Source: CAIWHR01 sp963843595
Lineage (GTDB): Bacteria; Pseudomonadota; Gammaproteobacteria; Burkholderiales; Casimicrobiaceae
Assembly (NCBI GenBank): GCA_963843595.1
Contig: CAWJLG010000014.1
Location: forward strand, 62,001 to 126,000
DNA: 64,000 bases
Direction of reading: 5' to 3'
This document shows, piece by piece, positions 9,657 through 18,592 of the stretch; position 1 is the first letter of the stretch; each line of letters starts with the position of its first letter. The translations under genes were made by a program, and so were the position numbers. The notes under the pieces were generated by a model. That model did no database searches. It was not told the origin of the DNA and saw nothing but the letters and a program-made list of their open reading frames with translations.

Positions 9657-10781
9657 TCAGAGCGCGCTCTTCTCCGGCGAGAATTCGACGTTCGCCATTG
9701 CGGCGGGCGGCAGCGCCCACGTCGAACCGAGGAGCCCGGCATCACGCTCGACGATGTGCGGGAACCTCACGCCGCGTAGCAGTTGCACCGCGAAGATCTC
9801 CTCGACCGCAGCCGAGAACCGCAGGAAGGCGACCGTCTGGCCCGATTCGATGTTGACGACCCAGATGCCGCTGGCGCGGTCCGGATTCTGGTCGGTCAGT
9901 GGAATGTCGGTGAACGGGTTGCTCGCGCGCAGCTGCGAGAGCCCGACGAAGGCGAGCGGTCCGTAGAAATCCAGCCCGCGGGTAAATCCGGGAAGCTGGA
10001 TCACCGTGTCGACCTTGCCCGTCGCCAGGTCCACGGTCGCGAGGCTGCCGCGGCCGGATTCGAGCAGCCAAAGCCGGCCGCGGTACCACCGCGGCGAGTG
10101 GGGCATCGACAGCCCGTGCACGATCGTCCGTCCGCTGTCGACGTCGATCAGTACGCCACCGTCGCGCTTGTTGTCGCGCCAACCCTGCGCCGCGTTGCTC
10201 GCACCGAGCGCGGTGACGTACCGGGGACGGCCATCGACGATGGCCATGCCGTTGAGGTGGCAGCGGTCCTCGGGGGCGTAGCCGGTGATGAACGGCGGCC
10301 GCCAGCGCGGCACGAAGCTGTGCTCGGCGTCGAGCGTGCACAGGCAGGAGAAGAGCGTGTTGACGTACCAGCACTCGTCGCCGGCGAACGCGATCTCGTG
10401 GACGTCGATGCTGCCGGTGACGTGCTCGTTGCGTTTCAGATAGACGGCGTCGTGGCCCGCCGACGGGTCGAAGCGCGAGGCGATCGCCGGCAGGTTGCGG
10501 AATTCGCACACGCTGTGACTGGTGCCCACGTAGAGCCGCCGGGCATCCGCCGCAAGCCCCATCGGCCGCTCCAGCGCGACGAAATGCGTGTGCAGCGCGC
10601 CCGCCTCGCTGCGCACGACGATCAGCATGTTCTTCTGGAACGTGGTCGCGAGCAGCGATCCCCTGAGTGCCTGCAGCAGTCCCGGAAAGTTGCCGGCATG
10701 GACGCTGGCCAGGGCGTCGGCGGTGTTCCGGGCGGGGTCGGTCACGGCGGTGGGTGGGCGGCGAGACGGGGTCGCGCGCAT
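9657..10781 (-). CDS. TIGR03032-type (DUF4915) beta-propeller protein
   Basis: The product of about 374 residues has the hallmarks of the TIGR03032 family: LLATTFQKNMLIVVRS, the repeated blade-like segments MGLAADARRLYVGT, IDVHEIAFAGDECWYVNTLFSCLCTLD, CHLNGMAIVDGRPRYVTALG, MPHSPRWYRGRLWLLESGRG, and a closing GIWVVNIESGQTVAFLRF. It has no signal peptide. Members are predicted cytoplasmic or cell-surface beta-propellers without known activity. The start is uncertain. The ATG at 10781 overlaps a TACAAT that looks like a -10 box, and a GTG at 10745 is an alternative. Neither has a good Shine-Dalgarno. Confidence 0.8.
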   Translation of the reverse strand: MRATPSRRPPTAVTDPARNTADALASVHAGNFPGLLQALRGSLLATTFQKNMLIVVRSEAGALHTHFVALERPMGLAADARRLYVGTSHSVCEFRNLPAIASRFDPSAGHDAVYLKRNEHVTGSIDVHEIAFAGDECWYVNTLFSCLCTLDAEHSFVPRWRPPFITGYAPEDRCHLNGMAIVDGRPRYVTALGASNAAQGWRDNKRDGGVLIDVDSGRTIVHGLSMPHSPRWYRGRLWLLESGRGSLATVDLATGKVDTVIQLPGFTRGLDFYGPLAFVGLSQLRASNPFTDIPLTDQNPDRASGIWVVNIESGQTVAFLRFSAAVEEIFAVQLLRGVRFPHIVERDAGLLGSTWALPPAAMANVEFSPEKSAL

Positions 10782-10930
10782 TGTACAGGCGCGATCCCGA
10801 GCCGCGGGATTGCCATGTCGCGGCAGAAAGCGGAGGATGCGGCCGGGAATAACTTCGGTCAGTACCCTGTTGGGCCGGGTGTTGCCCGAACTCTCGCGCC
10901 GACCGGCCGCGCATCTCACGGAGGAAAACG

Positions 10931-11590
10931 ATGAAAGTCCGAACCCATGTCGTCCTTGCCTCGGTTTCGCTCGCAGCAGCCGCAATGTGCGGCGGCGCGC
11001 TGGCACAGCAGGCGAACATGACCTTCTTCGTCTCGAGTGTCGGCTCGGGCAAGGGTGCCGACTTCGGCGGCCTCGCGGGCGCCGACAAGCACTGCCAGAC
11101 GCTCGCCGCCGCCGTCGGCGCCGGCAACAAGCCGTGGCGCGCCTATCTGAGTGCGTCGGCGTCGGGATCGTCCCCGGCGGTCAACGCGCGCGACCGCATC
11201 GGCAAGGGACCCTGGCAGAACGCGAACGGCGTGGTCATCGCCAAGGACGTCAACGATCTGCACACGGCCAACAACATCACGAAACAGACCGCCGTCAACG
11301 AGAAAGGCGCCATCGTCAACGGCCGCGGCGACACGCCGAACCAGCACGACATCCTGACGGGATCGCAGCCGGACGGCACCGCGTTCACGGGCAGCGAGGA
11401 CAAGACCTGCGGCAACTGGACGAAGAGCGGGGAGGGTTCTGCCATCGTCGGCCACCATGACCGCACCGGCCTCGACACGACTCCCCCGTCGCTGTCCTGG
11501 AACTCGTCGCATGCGACCCGCGGATGCAGCGACGATGGGCTAAAATCCACGGGCGGAGCAGGCCTTCTCTACTGCTTCGTCGCGAACTAG
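10931..11590 (+). CDS. secreted lectin-like (DUF1554-type) protein
   Basis: The 219-residue protein starts with a signal peptide (MKVRTHVVLASVSLAAAAMCGGALA, likely cut after ALA). The mature part has the plan of the DUF1554/C-type-lectin-like fold: FFVSSVGSGKGADFGGLAGADKHC, WRAYLSAS, RDRIGKGPWQNANG, DILTGSQPDG, CGNWT and a final LLYCFV. Four cysteines in the mature part could form two disulfides. It is preceded by a good Shine-Dalgarno (GGAGG) nine bases before the ATG. It is probably a periplasmic or surface carbohydrate-binding protein; the ligand is unknown. Confidence 0.72.
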   Translation: MKVRTHVVLASVSLAAAAMCGGALAQQANMTFFVSSVGSGKGADFGGLAGADKHCQTLAAAVGAGNKPWRAYLSASASGSSPAVNARDRIGKGPWQNANGVVIAKDVNDLHTANNITKQTAVNEKGAIVNGRGDTPNQHDILTGSQPDGTAFTGSEDKTCGNWTKSGEGSAIVGHHDRTGLDTTPPSLSWNSSHATRGCSDDGLKSTGGAGLLYCFVAN

Positions 11591-11641
11591 AGGCAGGGCG
11601 CCTGGTGCCGGCCGGAAACGGCGGCCGAAGGCGATCGTGCG

Positions 11642-12652
11642 ATGGGACTGCTCGAACGAATCTTCGGCGGCGGGGCAAAGAACGCGGCACCCGGTACGGA
11701 CGATGCGGTGGCCAGGACCATCGTCGATCGCGTCGTCGACGCGACCGACAAGCGGCTGAAGCTGGTCTCCGGGTACGAGAAGTCGCTGCACGAAGCCGCC
11801 CTCGTCACCTTCGACCACGTCCGTCGCCTCGTGCTCGCGATCCCCGGGCCGTTCGACGCGAGTGCCACGTCGTGGGCGGCCGATCCGGCGCTGCGTCCGT
11901 TCTTCGCGAACGCCCGGGATGCGCCGATCGCGTTCAGTCGCAGCCGAGAGGTGCGCAAGTTCTTTGCCGACAGCGGCGCGCCCGATTGCATCGCGTCCGT
12001 CGGCTTCGAGCATGTCGAGCGCCAGGTGTTCGCGCCGGTGCAGCGCGGGGAAGGCGTGCAGTGCGAAGTCGCGCGGACGACGGTGAGTTTCGAGCGTCCG
12101 CGGTTCATCGCGACGGGCAACGAGCTTCGCGCGGTCCGCATCGACCTCGGGAAGCGAGCCATCGACTATCTCGCGTTGCGCGCCCTCGACGAGATCACCG
12201 CCGTGCACGAGCGGAAAAAGGAACTGGAGGACGAGCGCGCGCTCCTCAAGATGCGCCACGACCTCGCCATGCGCGGCGGCCGCGGGCTGTCGGCGCTCTC
12301 GTCGACCGGCACTCTCACGGCGTCGGATTCCACGGCATTGAAGGGCGAACTCGCCGCAAACCAGCGCTCGCTCGCCGCGTACGCGGCGACGGGGCTGATG
12401 GCGAAGTTCGTCGACATCGTGCGCGGCGTGCTGATGGACCCCGGCGCGCATCTGCGGTTCGCCACATCGCCGATGACCCTCGACGCGATGAATTTCAAGG
12501 TCGCCGACGGCGAGGCAGGTGGAACCCGGTTGGCCATCCAGGACCTCTGGCTCGACGACAGGGGGCCGTTCGCGATGATGCTGGCGCGCTTCCCGCGCAG
12601 CGACCTCCTGCCCGAGCGCGATCTGGTCGCAGACGCCGAGCGCCTGCTCTGA
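11642..12652 (+). CDS. conserved hypothetical cytoplasmic protein
   Basis: I do not recognise a characterised family. The 336-residue protein has no signal peptide or membrane helix. It starts MGLLERIFGGGAKN, has helical regions (ARTIVDRVVDATDKRLKLVSGY) and a predicted coiled-coil stretch LDEITAVHERKKELEDERALLKMRHDLAMRGG near residues 182-215. Two cysteines lie near residue 117 and 142. It stands between the lectin-like gene (51-base gap, same strand) and the convergent carbonic anhydrase. Codon use and GC are like its neighbours, so there is no sign of recent transfer. Confidence 0.7.
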   Translation: MGLLERIFGGGAKNAAPGTDDAVARTIVDRVVDATDKRLKLVSGYEKSLHEAALVTFDHVRRLVLAIPGPFDASATSWAADPALRPFFANARDAPIAFSRSREVRKFFADSGAPDCIASVGFEHVERQVFAPVQRGEGVQCEVARTTVSFERPRFIATGNELRAVRIDLGKRAIDYLALRALDEITAVHERKKELEDERALLKMRHDLAMRGGRGLSALSSTGTLTASDSTALKGELAANQRSLAAYAATGLMAKFVDIVRGVLMDPGAHLRFATSPMTLDAMNFKVADGEAGGTRLAIQDLWLDDRGPFAMMLARFPRSDLLPERDLVADAERLL

Positions 12653-12677
12653 CGCTGCGCCCGGCGCCCCCGCCGCG

Positions 12678-13421
12678 CTAAACGAGTGACACCCGCCCCG
12701 TGGCGAGATCGTAGGTCGCGCCGACGACGTCGATGCGACCTTCGGTGACCATCTGCTTGAGGATCGGTCCCGTCGTTTTCAGCCGCGATACGTTGAGCCG
12801 GACGTTCTCCGCGATCGCATCGGTAAGGAGGTCGCGGCCGTGGCGGTGCTTTTCAGCGTAGGTGACCGCCGGCTTGATCCACTTGACGAGGTCGGGGAGA
12901 CGCCCGGGCAGCTTGTCCTTGTTCTTGAGCGCGCGGATCGCCGCGTCGACGGCGCCGCAGGACGAGTGGCCGAGCACCATCACCAGCGGGACGCCGAGAT
13001 ACTTCACCGCATACTCGAAGCTCGCGAGACCATCATCGTTGACGAAGTTGCCGGCGACGCGCACCGCGAAGAGGTCGCCGGGACCCTGATCGAAAGCGAA
13101 CTCGGGCGCGACGCGCGAATCCGCGCAGCCCAGAATCGCCGCAATCGGGTGCTGCTTCTGTGCCCGCGCCGCCCGGCCGGAGGAAAAGTCGCGCTCGGTG
13201 GGCTGATTGGCCGCATAACGGGCGTTGCCCTCGAGCAGGCGCTTCAGGGCATCGGCGGGGCTGATCGCGTTCGGCGCCCTGGCCGCCGGCGACGTGCTCG
13301 GCGGAGCGGCGGCCCCTGCCAGCGCCGGCACGAACGCCGCGAGCGCGGCCCCGGCAGCCGAATGCAGGAACGTCCTGCGCGAGGGATGAACGGCGGTGGC
13401 GTCTGCGCATACGTGGCACAT
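12678..13421 (-). CDS. beta-class carbonic anhydrase with Tat signal
   Basis: The 247-residue protein interconverts CO2 and bicarbonate at a zinc site. The beta-class ligand motifs are present: CADSR (Cys plus the Asp-Arg dyad) and LGHSSCGAV (His and Cys). The N-terminus has a twin-arginine signal (SRRTFLHSAAGAALAAF), so it is exported folded to the periplasm, unlike the usual cytoplasmic CynT/Can. The ATG at 13421 starts MCHVCADATAVHPSRRTF. It ends 25 bases from the convergent hypothetical gene upstream. A periplasmic enzyme could help with bicarbonate capture or pH homeostasis. Confidence 0.92.
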   Translation of the reverse strand: MCHVCADATAVHPSRRTFLHSAAGAALAAFVPALAGAAAPPSTSPAARAPNAISPADALKRLLEGNARYAANQPTERDFSSGRAARAQKQHPIAAILGCADSRVAPEFAFDQGPGDLFAVRVAGNFVNDDGLASFEYAVKYLGVPLVMVLGHSSCGAVDAAIRALKNKDKLPGRLPDLVKWIKPAVTYAEKHRHGRDLLTDAIAENVRLNVSRLKTTGPILKQMVTEGRIDVVGATYDLATGRVSLV

Positions 13422-13531
13422 GGCTCGATTCCCCGGCAGTCGAACGTCGCAACTCGTCCAGACTAAAACGCCGGCTCGCGGTCCGCAAGTGGCTTTCGGC
13501 GCCCGCCCGCGCCGCGCCGCAGTTGTAGTGA

Positions 13532-14227
13532 TCAGTCCTCGAAACCGCCGTCGCGCCGCAAAGCACGCGTTTCGGGCCCCGCAAGACGGTGGGCGAATGC
13601 GCGCGCCTGCACGGGATCGGCCGCCTGCGCGCACACGGCCACCGAGTAGACGGTCGCGAGCTCGAATCCCGGTGGCAGCGGACCGACCAGCGTCACCCCC
13701 GGCGTGTACCGGATTTCGGTGATCTGCGTGCAACCGATGAGGCCCGACTCCGACGATTGTGCAAGCTCCCGCATCGCCGTCGCGCCGTTCGGATACGGCC
13801 GCAGTCGTGCCGCAACGGTCTCGTGGATGCCCAGCCGCTTCAGCACGTCGACGAAATGGATGCCGGCCGTCGCACGCTGCGGATCCGGGAACAGGATGGC
13901 CGCGGCGGCGGTGAGCGCTCGGGCAAGGCCGGCACCGTCGGCAATGTCCGGCCGGCGGTCTCCAGCCCGTACGGCGATCCCCGTACGCACGCGCCCCAGC
14001 GGGGCGGACGTACCCGGCGCGACGACGCCCGCCTGCTCCAGCGCCGCGATCATTGCCGCGGTCAGGATGATGACGTCGCACGGCGCGCCGGCCAGGAGCT
14101 TCTCCTTCATCGCCCCGACGGCGCCGAATTCTCCGATCACTTCGACGCCGGTCTCGACTTCGAACGGCTTCGCCACCGCCGTGACGAGACCCTTCGCCGC
14201 ACCGGCGGAAAGAATCGTCAGCGCCAT
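13532..14227 (-). CDS. ModA-like solute-binding domain protein without signal peptide
   Basis: This 231-residue protein has the fold signature of type II periplasmic binding proteins of the molybdate/sulfate kind (SBP_bac_11): LTILSAGAAKGLVTAVAKPFE at the start, GAVGAMKEKLLAGAPCDVIILTAAMI, and GIAVRAG in the hinge region. No signal peptide precedes it: the ATG at 14227 opens directly on the first beta-strand, and its A is shared with the stop codon of the upstream TctC-like gene (TGATG). It is therefore translationally coupled to that gene. It may work in the cytoplasm as a ligand sensor, or the start may be mis-set. No permease genes follow. Confidence 0.75.
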   Translation of the reverse strand: MALTILSAGAAKGLVTAVAKPFEVETGVEVIGEFGAVGAMKEKLLAGAPCDVIILTAAMIAALEQAGVVAPGTSAPLGRVRTGIAVRAGDRRPDIADGAGLARALTAAAAILFPDPQRATAGIHFVDVLKRLGIHETVAARLRPYPNGATAMRELAQSSESGLIGCTQITEIRYTPGVTLVGPLPPGFELATVYSVAVCAQAADPVQARAFAHRLAGPETRALRRDGGFED

Positions 14228-15198
14228 CACTGGTCGGGCTTCGCGCCGGAGATCCTCACGACGCGCTCCCATTTCGTGATGTCGTCGGCGGTGTAGCGCG
14301 CGAATTCCTCGGGCGTCATCGTCATCGGCACCGCGCCCTGCTTCGCCCACTCCGCCTTCACGTCGGCCCGATTGACGACCTTCGTGATCTCCGCGTTGAG
14401 CTTCGCCACGATCGCGGGCGGCGTGCCCCGGGGCGCCATGATGCCCAGCCAGATCACCGCCTCGTAGCCGGGGACGCCGGCCTCGCTCATCGTCGGCACG
14501 TTCGGCAGCGTCGTCGAGCGGACCTTGCCCGTGGTGGCGAGCGCACGCACGGTACCGGCGCGCGCGTGCTCGCTCATCGTCGTCACCGCGTCGAACATCA
14601 TCTGCACCTGCCCCCCGAGAACGTCGGTGCGCGCGCCGGAGCTGCCCTTGTACGGAATATGCACGATGTCGACGCCGGCCATCGCCTTGAACAGCTCGCC
14701 GGCCATGTGGTACGGCGTACCCGGGCCCGACGACGCGTAGTTGAGCTTGCCCGGGTTCGCCTTGGCGAGCTTGATGAGATCACCGAGCGTGGCGGCCGGC
14801 ACCGACGGATGGACGACGAGGACCAGGTCCGAGTAGTTCACCGGCGCAATGGGGGCGAAGTCGCGCAGCAGCGCGTACGGCTTGTTCGGGATCAGCGACT
14901 CGTTGACCGTCTGCGCATTGGACATCATCAGCAGCGTGTAGCCATCCGGCGCGCTCTTGGCGACCGCATCGGTCCCGATCACCGACCCTGCGCCCGGGCG
15001 ATCCTCGACGACGAACGGTTGGCCGAGGGCATCGGACAGGCGCTGGCCGAGGAAGCGTGCATAGACGTCGGCAGGGCCGCCGGCCGCGAAGGGCACGACG
15101 ATCTTCACCGGCTTCGCGGGATAGTCCTGCGCGGCGACGTGGGCAGCGACGAGTGCCAACGCCGCTGCTGCGATCGATCTTGTGACAACACGCAGCAT
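14227..15198 (-). CDS. Bug-family tripartite tricarboxylate transporter substrate-binding protein
   Basis: The 323-residue protein is a Bug/TctC-type periplasmic receptor, a family greatly expanded in Burkholderiales. It has a signal peptide (MLRVVTRSIAAAALALVAAHVAAQ), the first motif YPAKPVKIVVPFAAGGPADVYAR, the loop SVIGTDAVAKSAPDGYTLL, and YKGSSGARTDVLGGQVQMMFD. A strong AGGAGG lies upstream of the ATG at 15198. The TctA/TctB membrane subunits are absent here, as is usual for orphan Bug receptors that share a distant permease. The likely ligand is a carboxylate, but it cannot be named. Confidence 0.9.
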   Translation of the reverse strand: MLRVVTRSIAAAALALVAAHVAAQDYPAKPVKIVVPFAAGGPADVYARFLGQRLSDALGQPFVVEDRPGAGSVIGTDAVAKSAPDGYTLLMMSNAQTVNESLIPNKPYALLRDFAPIAPVNYSDLVLVVHPSVPAATLGDLIKLAKANPGKLNYASSGPGTPYHMAGELFKAMAGVDIVHIPYKGSSGARTDVLGGQVQMMFDAVTTMSEHARAGTVRALATTGKVRSTTLPNVPTMSEAGVPGYEAVIWLGIMAPRGTPPAIVAKLNAEITKVVNRADVKAEWAKQGAVPMTMTPEEFARYTADDITKWERVVRISGAKPDQ

Positions 15199-15410
15199 GG
15201 TTCCTCCTGGGAGCGACTTGATGGTGGGATCGTCGACCCAATGTACATGAAGTGGTCCCGGAGCGGCAGCGTTGAACGTGACGGGTGGGGCCGGTGGGAT
15301 CGGTGTTCCCCGTCGCGATCGCGCGCGACGCAGGCGTGCGACGTTCATGGCCGTTGCGAGCGCCGCCCCGTAGAATTGCGCTTTTCCGCCTTACCTGAAA
15401 GGATTCCACG

Positions 15411-15812
15411 ATGCCCGCCGACGCCCCGACCCGCGGCAGCGAGATGACAATGGACGCCGCCTCGCTCTACCGCGAGGAGATGGTCACCGACCGCAAGCTG
15501 GGCCTCTTGCGCGTGATGGTGCCGATCAAGTCCGACGGTTCGCCCGATCCCGCGCGCGAAACGATCTACACCGGTGAAGCGCAGCTCATGACCAACGTCG
15601 GTCCGCTGCCGATCAGCTTCGACATTCCGGCGCCGAACCTCGCGGCCGCCATCGCCGGTTACGCCGATGCGGCGAAGACCGGCGTCGAGCGCGCGATGCA
15701 CGAACTGCAGGAGCTGCGACGGCAGGCGTCGTCGTCGATCGTCATCCCGCAGGCCGGATCGCTGCCCCCGGTCGGCGGCCTCCCCGGCGGCGGCAAGATC
15801 CAGATGCCTTGA
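15411..15812 (+). CDS. hypothetical protein, 133 residues
   Basis: I do not recognise the family. The protein is soluble, with no signal peptide. The centre reads LYREEMVTDRKLGLLRVMVPIKSDGSPD then ETIYTGEAQLMTNVGPLPISFDIPA, which suggests a small beta-rich fold. A helical stretch (AKTGVERAMHELQELRRQ) and a Pro/Gly-rich tail (LPPVGGLPGGGKIQMP) follow. Start choice is supported by AAAGGA at 15398-15403, and a TAGAAT at 15371-15376 could be its -10 box. It is divergent from the Bug receptor and convergent with the LysR gene. Confidence 0.72.
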   Translation: MPADAPTRGSEMTMDAASLYREEMVTDRKLGLLRVMVPIKSDGSPDPARETIYTGEAQLMTNVGPLPISFDIPAPNLAAAIAGYADAAKTGVERAMHELQELRRQASSSIVIPQAGSLPPVGGLPGGGKIQMP

Positions 15813-15900
15813 AGCCCGCGGCGGGCAGGGCGTGGACGCGCGGCCTCGCGCCATGCCACCGCGCCGGCCTGCGCCGGGCCACGTCCACGAGACGCAATCG

Positions 15901-16851
15901 CTACGCGGGCGAATTCCCGCGCCCACGCGCCGAGGCCTTCGCTTCGTCGAGCACCCAGGGCGCAGCCTGCGCGAAACGCTCGGCAAGAAAGTCGACGAAC
16001 GTCCGCACCTTCGCCGACAGGTGGCGCCGACTCGGATAGACGGCATAGATGCCCGCCGATGCCGGCGTGTACCCCGGCAGCACGCGGACGAGTCGCCCCG
16101 AGCGGACTTCCGGGGCGACGATGAAGTCGGGCTCCATCACGATGCCGAGACCGGCGACGGCGAGCGCGACAAGCATCCGGCCGTTGTTGGCGTGCGCCGG
16201 ACCGGCAACCTTCACCGCGTGCTCGCGGCGGTCGGCGTCTGCGAAGCGCCACGTATCGGCGCCGGACGAGTATTCGTACGTCAGGCAGGCATGCCGCGCC
16301 AGATCCTCGGGTGCCGTCGGCGTGCCGCGTGCGGCAAGATAGGCCGGCGCCGCGCACGGCACGAGACGCATCGCACCGATCCGCCGTCCGATCAGCGCCT
16401 GGCTGCCGATGTCGCCGATCCGGATCGCGAGATCGAGCCCCTCGTCGACGATGTCGACCGCGCGGTCGGATAGCTCGACGTCGAAACGCAATTGGGGGTG
16501 GCGCGCGGCGAACTCGGCGAGCGCAGGCGCGAGGTGCCGGATGCCGAACGTGACGGCGCAGGTGAGCTTCAACGTCCCGCGCGGGACGATCGCGGTGGCC
16601 AGGACCGCTTCCTCGGCCTCCTCGAGGTCGGCGAGGAGCTGAACGCAGCGCTCGTAGAAGGCCTGCCCGCTCTCCGTCAGCGACAGCCGGCGTGTCGTCC
16701 GGTTGAGCAGGCGCACGTCCAGATGCGCTTCCAGCTCGCCGACGCGCCGCGACACGGCCGAGGTGGACATCTCGAGCCGGTCCGCGGCGCGCGCGAAGCT
16801 GCCCTGCTCGACGACCTTGGCGAAGACCGTGAGTGCGAGGAACCGGTCCAT
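15901..16851 (-). CDS. LysR-family transcriptional regulator
   Basis: The 316-residue protein has the LysR N-terminal winged helix-turn-helix (FAKVVEQGSFARAADRLEMS, SAVSRRVGELEAHLDVRLLN, TRRLSLTESGQAFYERC) and a C-terminal inducer-binding domain from about residue 90. The variant SAVSRRVGELE and the motif LDLAIRIGD place it in the large CrgA/DsdC-like group common in Betaproteobacteria. It is transcribed away from the DoxX gene, with the start codons 118 bases apart, so DoxX is its likely target. The effector is unknown. Confidence 0.92.
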   Translation of the reverse strand: MDRFLALTVFAKVVEQGSFARAADRLEMSTSAVSRRVGELEAHLDVRLLNRTTRRLSLTESGQAFYERCVQLLADLEEAEEAVLATAIVPRGTLKLTCAVTFGIRHLAPALAEFAARHPQLRFDVELSDRAVDIVDEGLDLAIRIGDIGSQALIGRRIGAMRLVPCAAPAYLAARGTPTAPEDLARHACLTYEYSSGADTWRFADADRREHAVKVAGPAHANNGRMLVALAVAGLGIVMEPDFIVAPEVRSGRLVRVLPGYTPASAGIYAVYPSRRHLSAKVRTFVDFLAERFAQAAPWVLDEAKASARGRGNSPA

Positions 16852-16866
16852 TACATTATCCCGAAT

Positions 16867-16877
16867 ATTGGCACAAT
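16867..16877. promoter_or_regulatory. candidate operator between LysR and DoxX genes
   Basis: ATTGGCACAAT is a perfect 4+3+4 inverted repeat within an AT-rich patch (16852-16900) that stands out from the GC-rich surroundings. It lies just before the divergent LysR start. A LysR-type T-N11-A spacing can also be drawn nearby, but not on the same centre. It is only a candidate. Confidence 0.25.
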
Positions 16878-16969
16878 CTATGTCTTATTATCGTCTTTAT
16901 CCCGATCCGATCAAGGCTCACTATTCGCCCATCGCGCCACCGGCGCTCAACCCGAAAGAGGAGTCGACC

Positions 16970-17386
16970 ATGCAAGACCCACGTTCCGCCGTCGCCGCAC
17001 TGGTGCTGCGGCTTTCCCTGGGCGTGATGTTCATCGCCCACGCGCTGCTCAAGATCACGGTGTTCACGCTGCCCGGTACCGTGAAGTTCTTCCAGTCGCT
17101 CGGCCTTCCGGGCGAGCTGGCCTATCTCACCGCCGCAGCCGAGCTCATCGGCGGCGCATTGCTCATCGCCGGCGTGTACACGCGCTACGTGTCGCTGGCG
17201 CTGGTGCCGGTCCTGCTCGGTGCCTTGTGGGTGCATAGCGGCAACGGCTGGCTGTTCAGCGCGACCAACGGCGGCTGGGAATACCCGGCGTTCTGGACGG
17301 TGACGCTGATCGTGCAGGCGCTGCTCGGCGACGGCGCGTATGCGCTGAAGCGCTCGGAACCGGCTCCCGCGTATCGCGTGGCGTGA
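16970..17386 (+). CDS. DoxX family membrane protein
   Basis: The 138-residue protein has four predicted transmembrane helices and the DoxX signatures LRLSLGVMFIAHALLKI near the N-terminus and TAAAELIGGALLIAGVYTR in the middle. DoxX-family proteins are inner-membrane proteins linked to terminal oxidase or thiol-redox homeostasis, and the substrate is generally unknown. The ATG at 16970 has AAAGAGGAG upstream; the frame is open further upstream but has no comparable ribosome site. It is divergent from a LysR regulator. Confidence 0.85.
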   Translation: MQDPRSAVAALVLRLSLGVMFIAHALLKITVFTLPGTVKFFQSLGLPGELAYLTAAAELIGGALLIAGVYTRYVSLALVPVLLGALWVHSGNGWLFSATNGGWEYPAFWTVTLIVQALLGDGAYALKRSEPAPAYRVA

Positions 17387-17434
17387 CGCGTCGCGGGCGA
17401 CTGCCGCGAACGGACATTCACGACGCAGCCGTAG

Positions 17435-17607
17435 CTGACCGGCGACACGTTCACCGTGGCCGATGCGTACCTCTTCACGATGCTCAACGGGCGCCGATGC
17501 TGAAAGTCGATCTCGCGCCGCGGCCCGCGCTGACGCAGTTCCAGGCCCGGGTCGCCGCACGCCCGGCGGTGCAGGTGGCGCTCAAGGCCGAGCACCTGAT
17601 CAAGTAA
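17435..17607 (+). pseudogene. 3' remnant of a glutathione S-transferase gene, frameshifted
   Basis: Within the 343 bases between DoxX and the dioxygenase gene there is no intact gene, but a GST C-terminus can be read in two frames. 17435-17494 gives LTGDTFTVADAYLFTMLNGR, the conserved GDxFTVADAYLF motif of bacterial GSTs. From 17497 the next frame gives MLKVDLAPRPALTQFQARVA and then ARPAVQVALKAEHLIK with a stop at 17607. A frameshift separates them near 17490-17497, and a TAG stands directly upstream at 17432. The thioredoxin-fold half is absent. It is a decayed gene fragment. Confidence 0.7.
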
Positions 17608-17729
17608 CACCCGGGAACGCGCGCGGCTTGATCACCCATTGCCCGCGTCCGCGGTAGCATCGCGGGCGTGTGGCCGGCGCGGCTCCCGTACTCGCACCGT
17701 GCTTCGAACCGAGGAATCACCCATCTGCC

Positions 17730-18521
17730 ATGTCCCGTCTGCCGACCCTCTTTCTCTCCCACGGTTCACCGATGCACGCGCTCGAGCCCGGTCCCGCCGG
17801 CATCGCGTGGGCGAAGATGGCGCGCGAACTGCCGCGGCCGAAGGCCGTGCTGATGGTGTCGGCGCATTGGGACACGGCGCTGCCGATGCTCACCGGCAAC
17901 CCCAGGCCGCAGACGATCCACGACTTCGGAGGCTTTCCGGAGGAGCTCTACAAGATCCAGTACCACTCCCCGGGGGCGCCCGAGATCGCCGCCCGCGCTG
18001 CCGCGCTGCTCAAGGCGGCAGGACTCACCGCCGGCATCGATGGCTGCCGCGGCATCGACCACGGCGCCTGGGTGCCGCTCCTGCGGATGTACCCGGATGC
18101 GGACGTACCCGTCGTCCAGCTCTCGGTGCAGACCGAGCGCGGCGTCGCGCATCACTGGCATCTGGGCGAGGCGATCGCGCCTCTCGCCGACGAGGGCGTG
18201 CTGATCGTGGGCTCCGGCCACGTCACGCACAATCTGCGCGACTGGATGATGAACATGCGCCACCCCGCGCCGCTGCCGTACGTGGGACAGTTCGCCGAGT
18301 GGCTTGCGGGACGCTTCGCCGCGCACGACCGCGATGCCGTGATCGCCTACCGCGAGCGCGCGCCCGATGCCGCGCGCGCGCATCCGACCGAAGAGCACTT
18401 CGTGCCGCTGCTGACGGCCTGGGGCGCCGCCGGCGCGCAGGCGGACGCGGTGCGCGTCCACCACGGGCAGGACGGCGCGGCATTGTCGATGGACGCGTGG
18501 CGCTTCGACGGTCCGCATTGA
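17730..18521 (+). CDS. 4,5-DOPA dioxygenase-like extradiol dioxygenase (LigB superfamily)
   Basis: The 263-residue protein matches class III extradiol ring-cleavage enzymes of the DODA/YgiD type. Metal-ligand and active-site histidines lie in LFLSHGSPMHAL, VSAHWDTA, HDFGGFPEELY, GIDHGAWVPL and VGSGHVTHNLRDW. Members open the aromatic ring of catechol-like compounds such as DOPA. The physiological substrate in bacteria is usually unknown. The ATG at 17730 starts MSRLPTLFLSHGS as in relatives. No aromatic pathway genes are adjacent. Confidence 0.9.
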   Translation: MSRLPTLFLSHGSPMHALEPGPAGIAWAKMARELPRPKAVLMVSAHWDTALPMLTGNPRPQTIHDFGGFPEELYKIQYHSPGAPEIAARAAALLKAAGLTAGIDGCRGIDHGAWVPLLRMYPDADVPVVQLSVQTERGVAHHWHLGEAIAPLADEGVLIVGSGHVTHNLRDWMMNMRHPAPLPYVGQFAEWLAGRFAAHDRDAVIAYRERAPDAARAHPTEEHFVPLLTAWGAAGAQADAVRVHHGQDGAALSMDAWRFDGPH

Positions 18522-18592
18522 CGCCGCGCGGATCCTGCCGCCGCCCGCTGCGGTAACATGGGCCCGTCTTCGCCCGATGCAGACTCGCGTCC

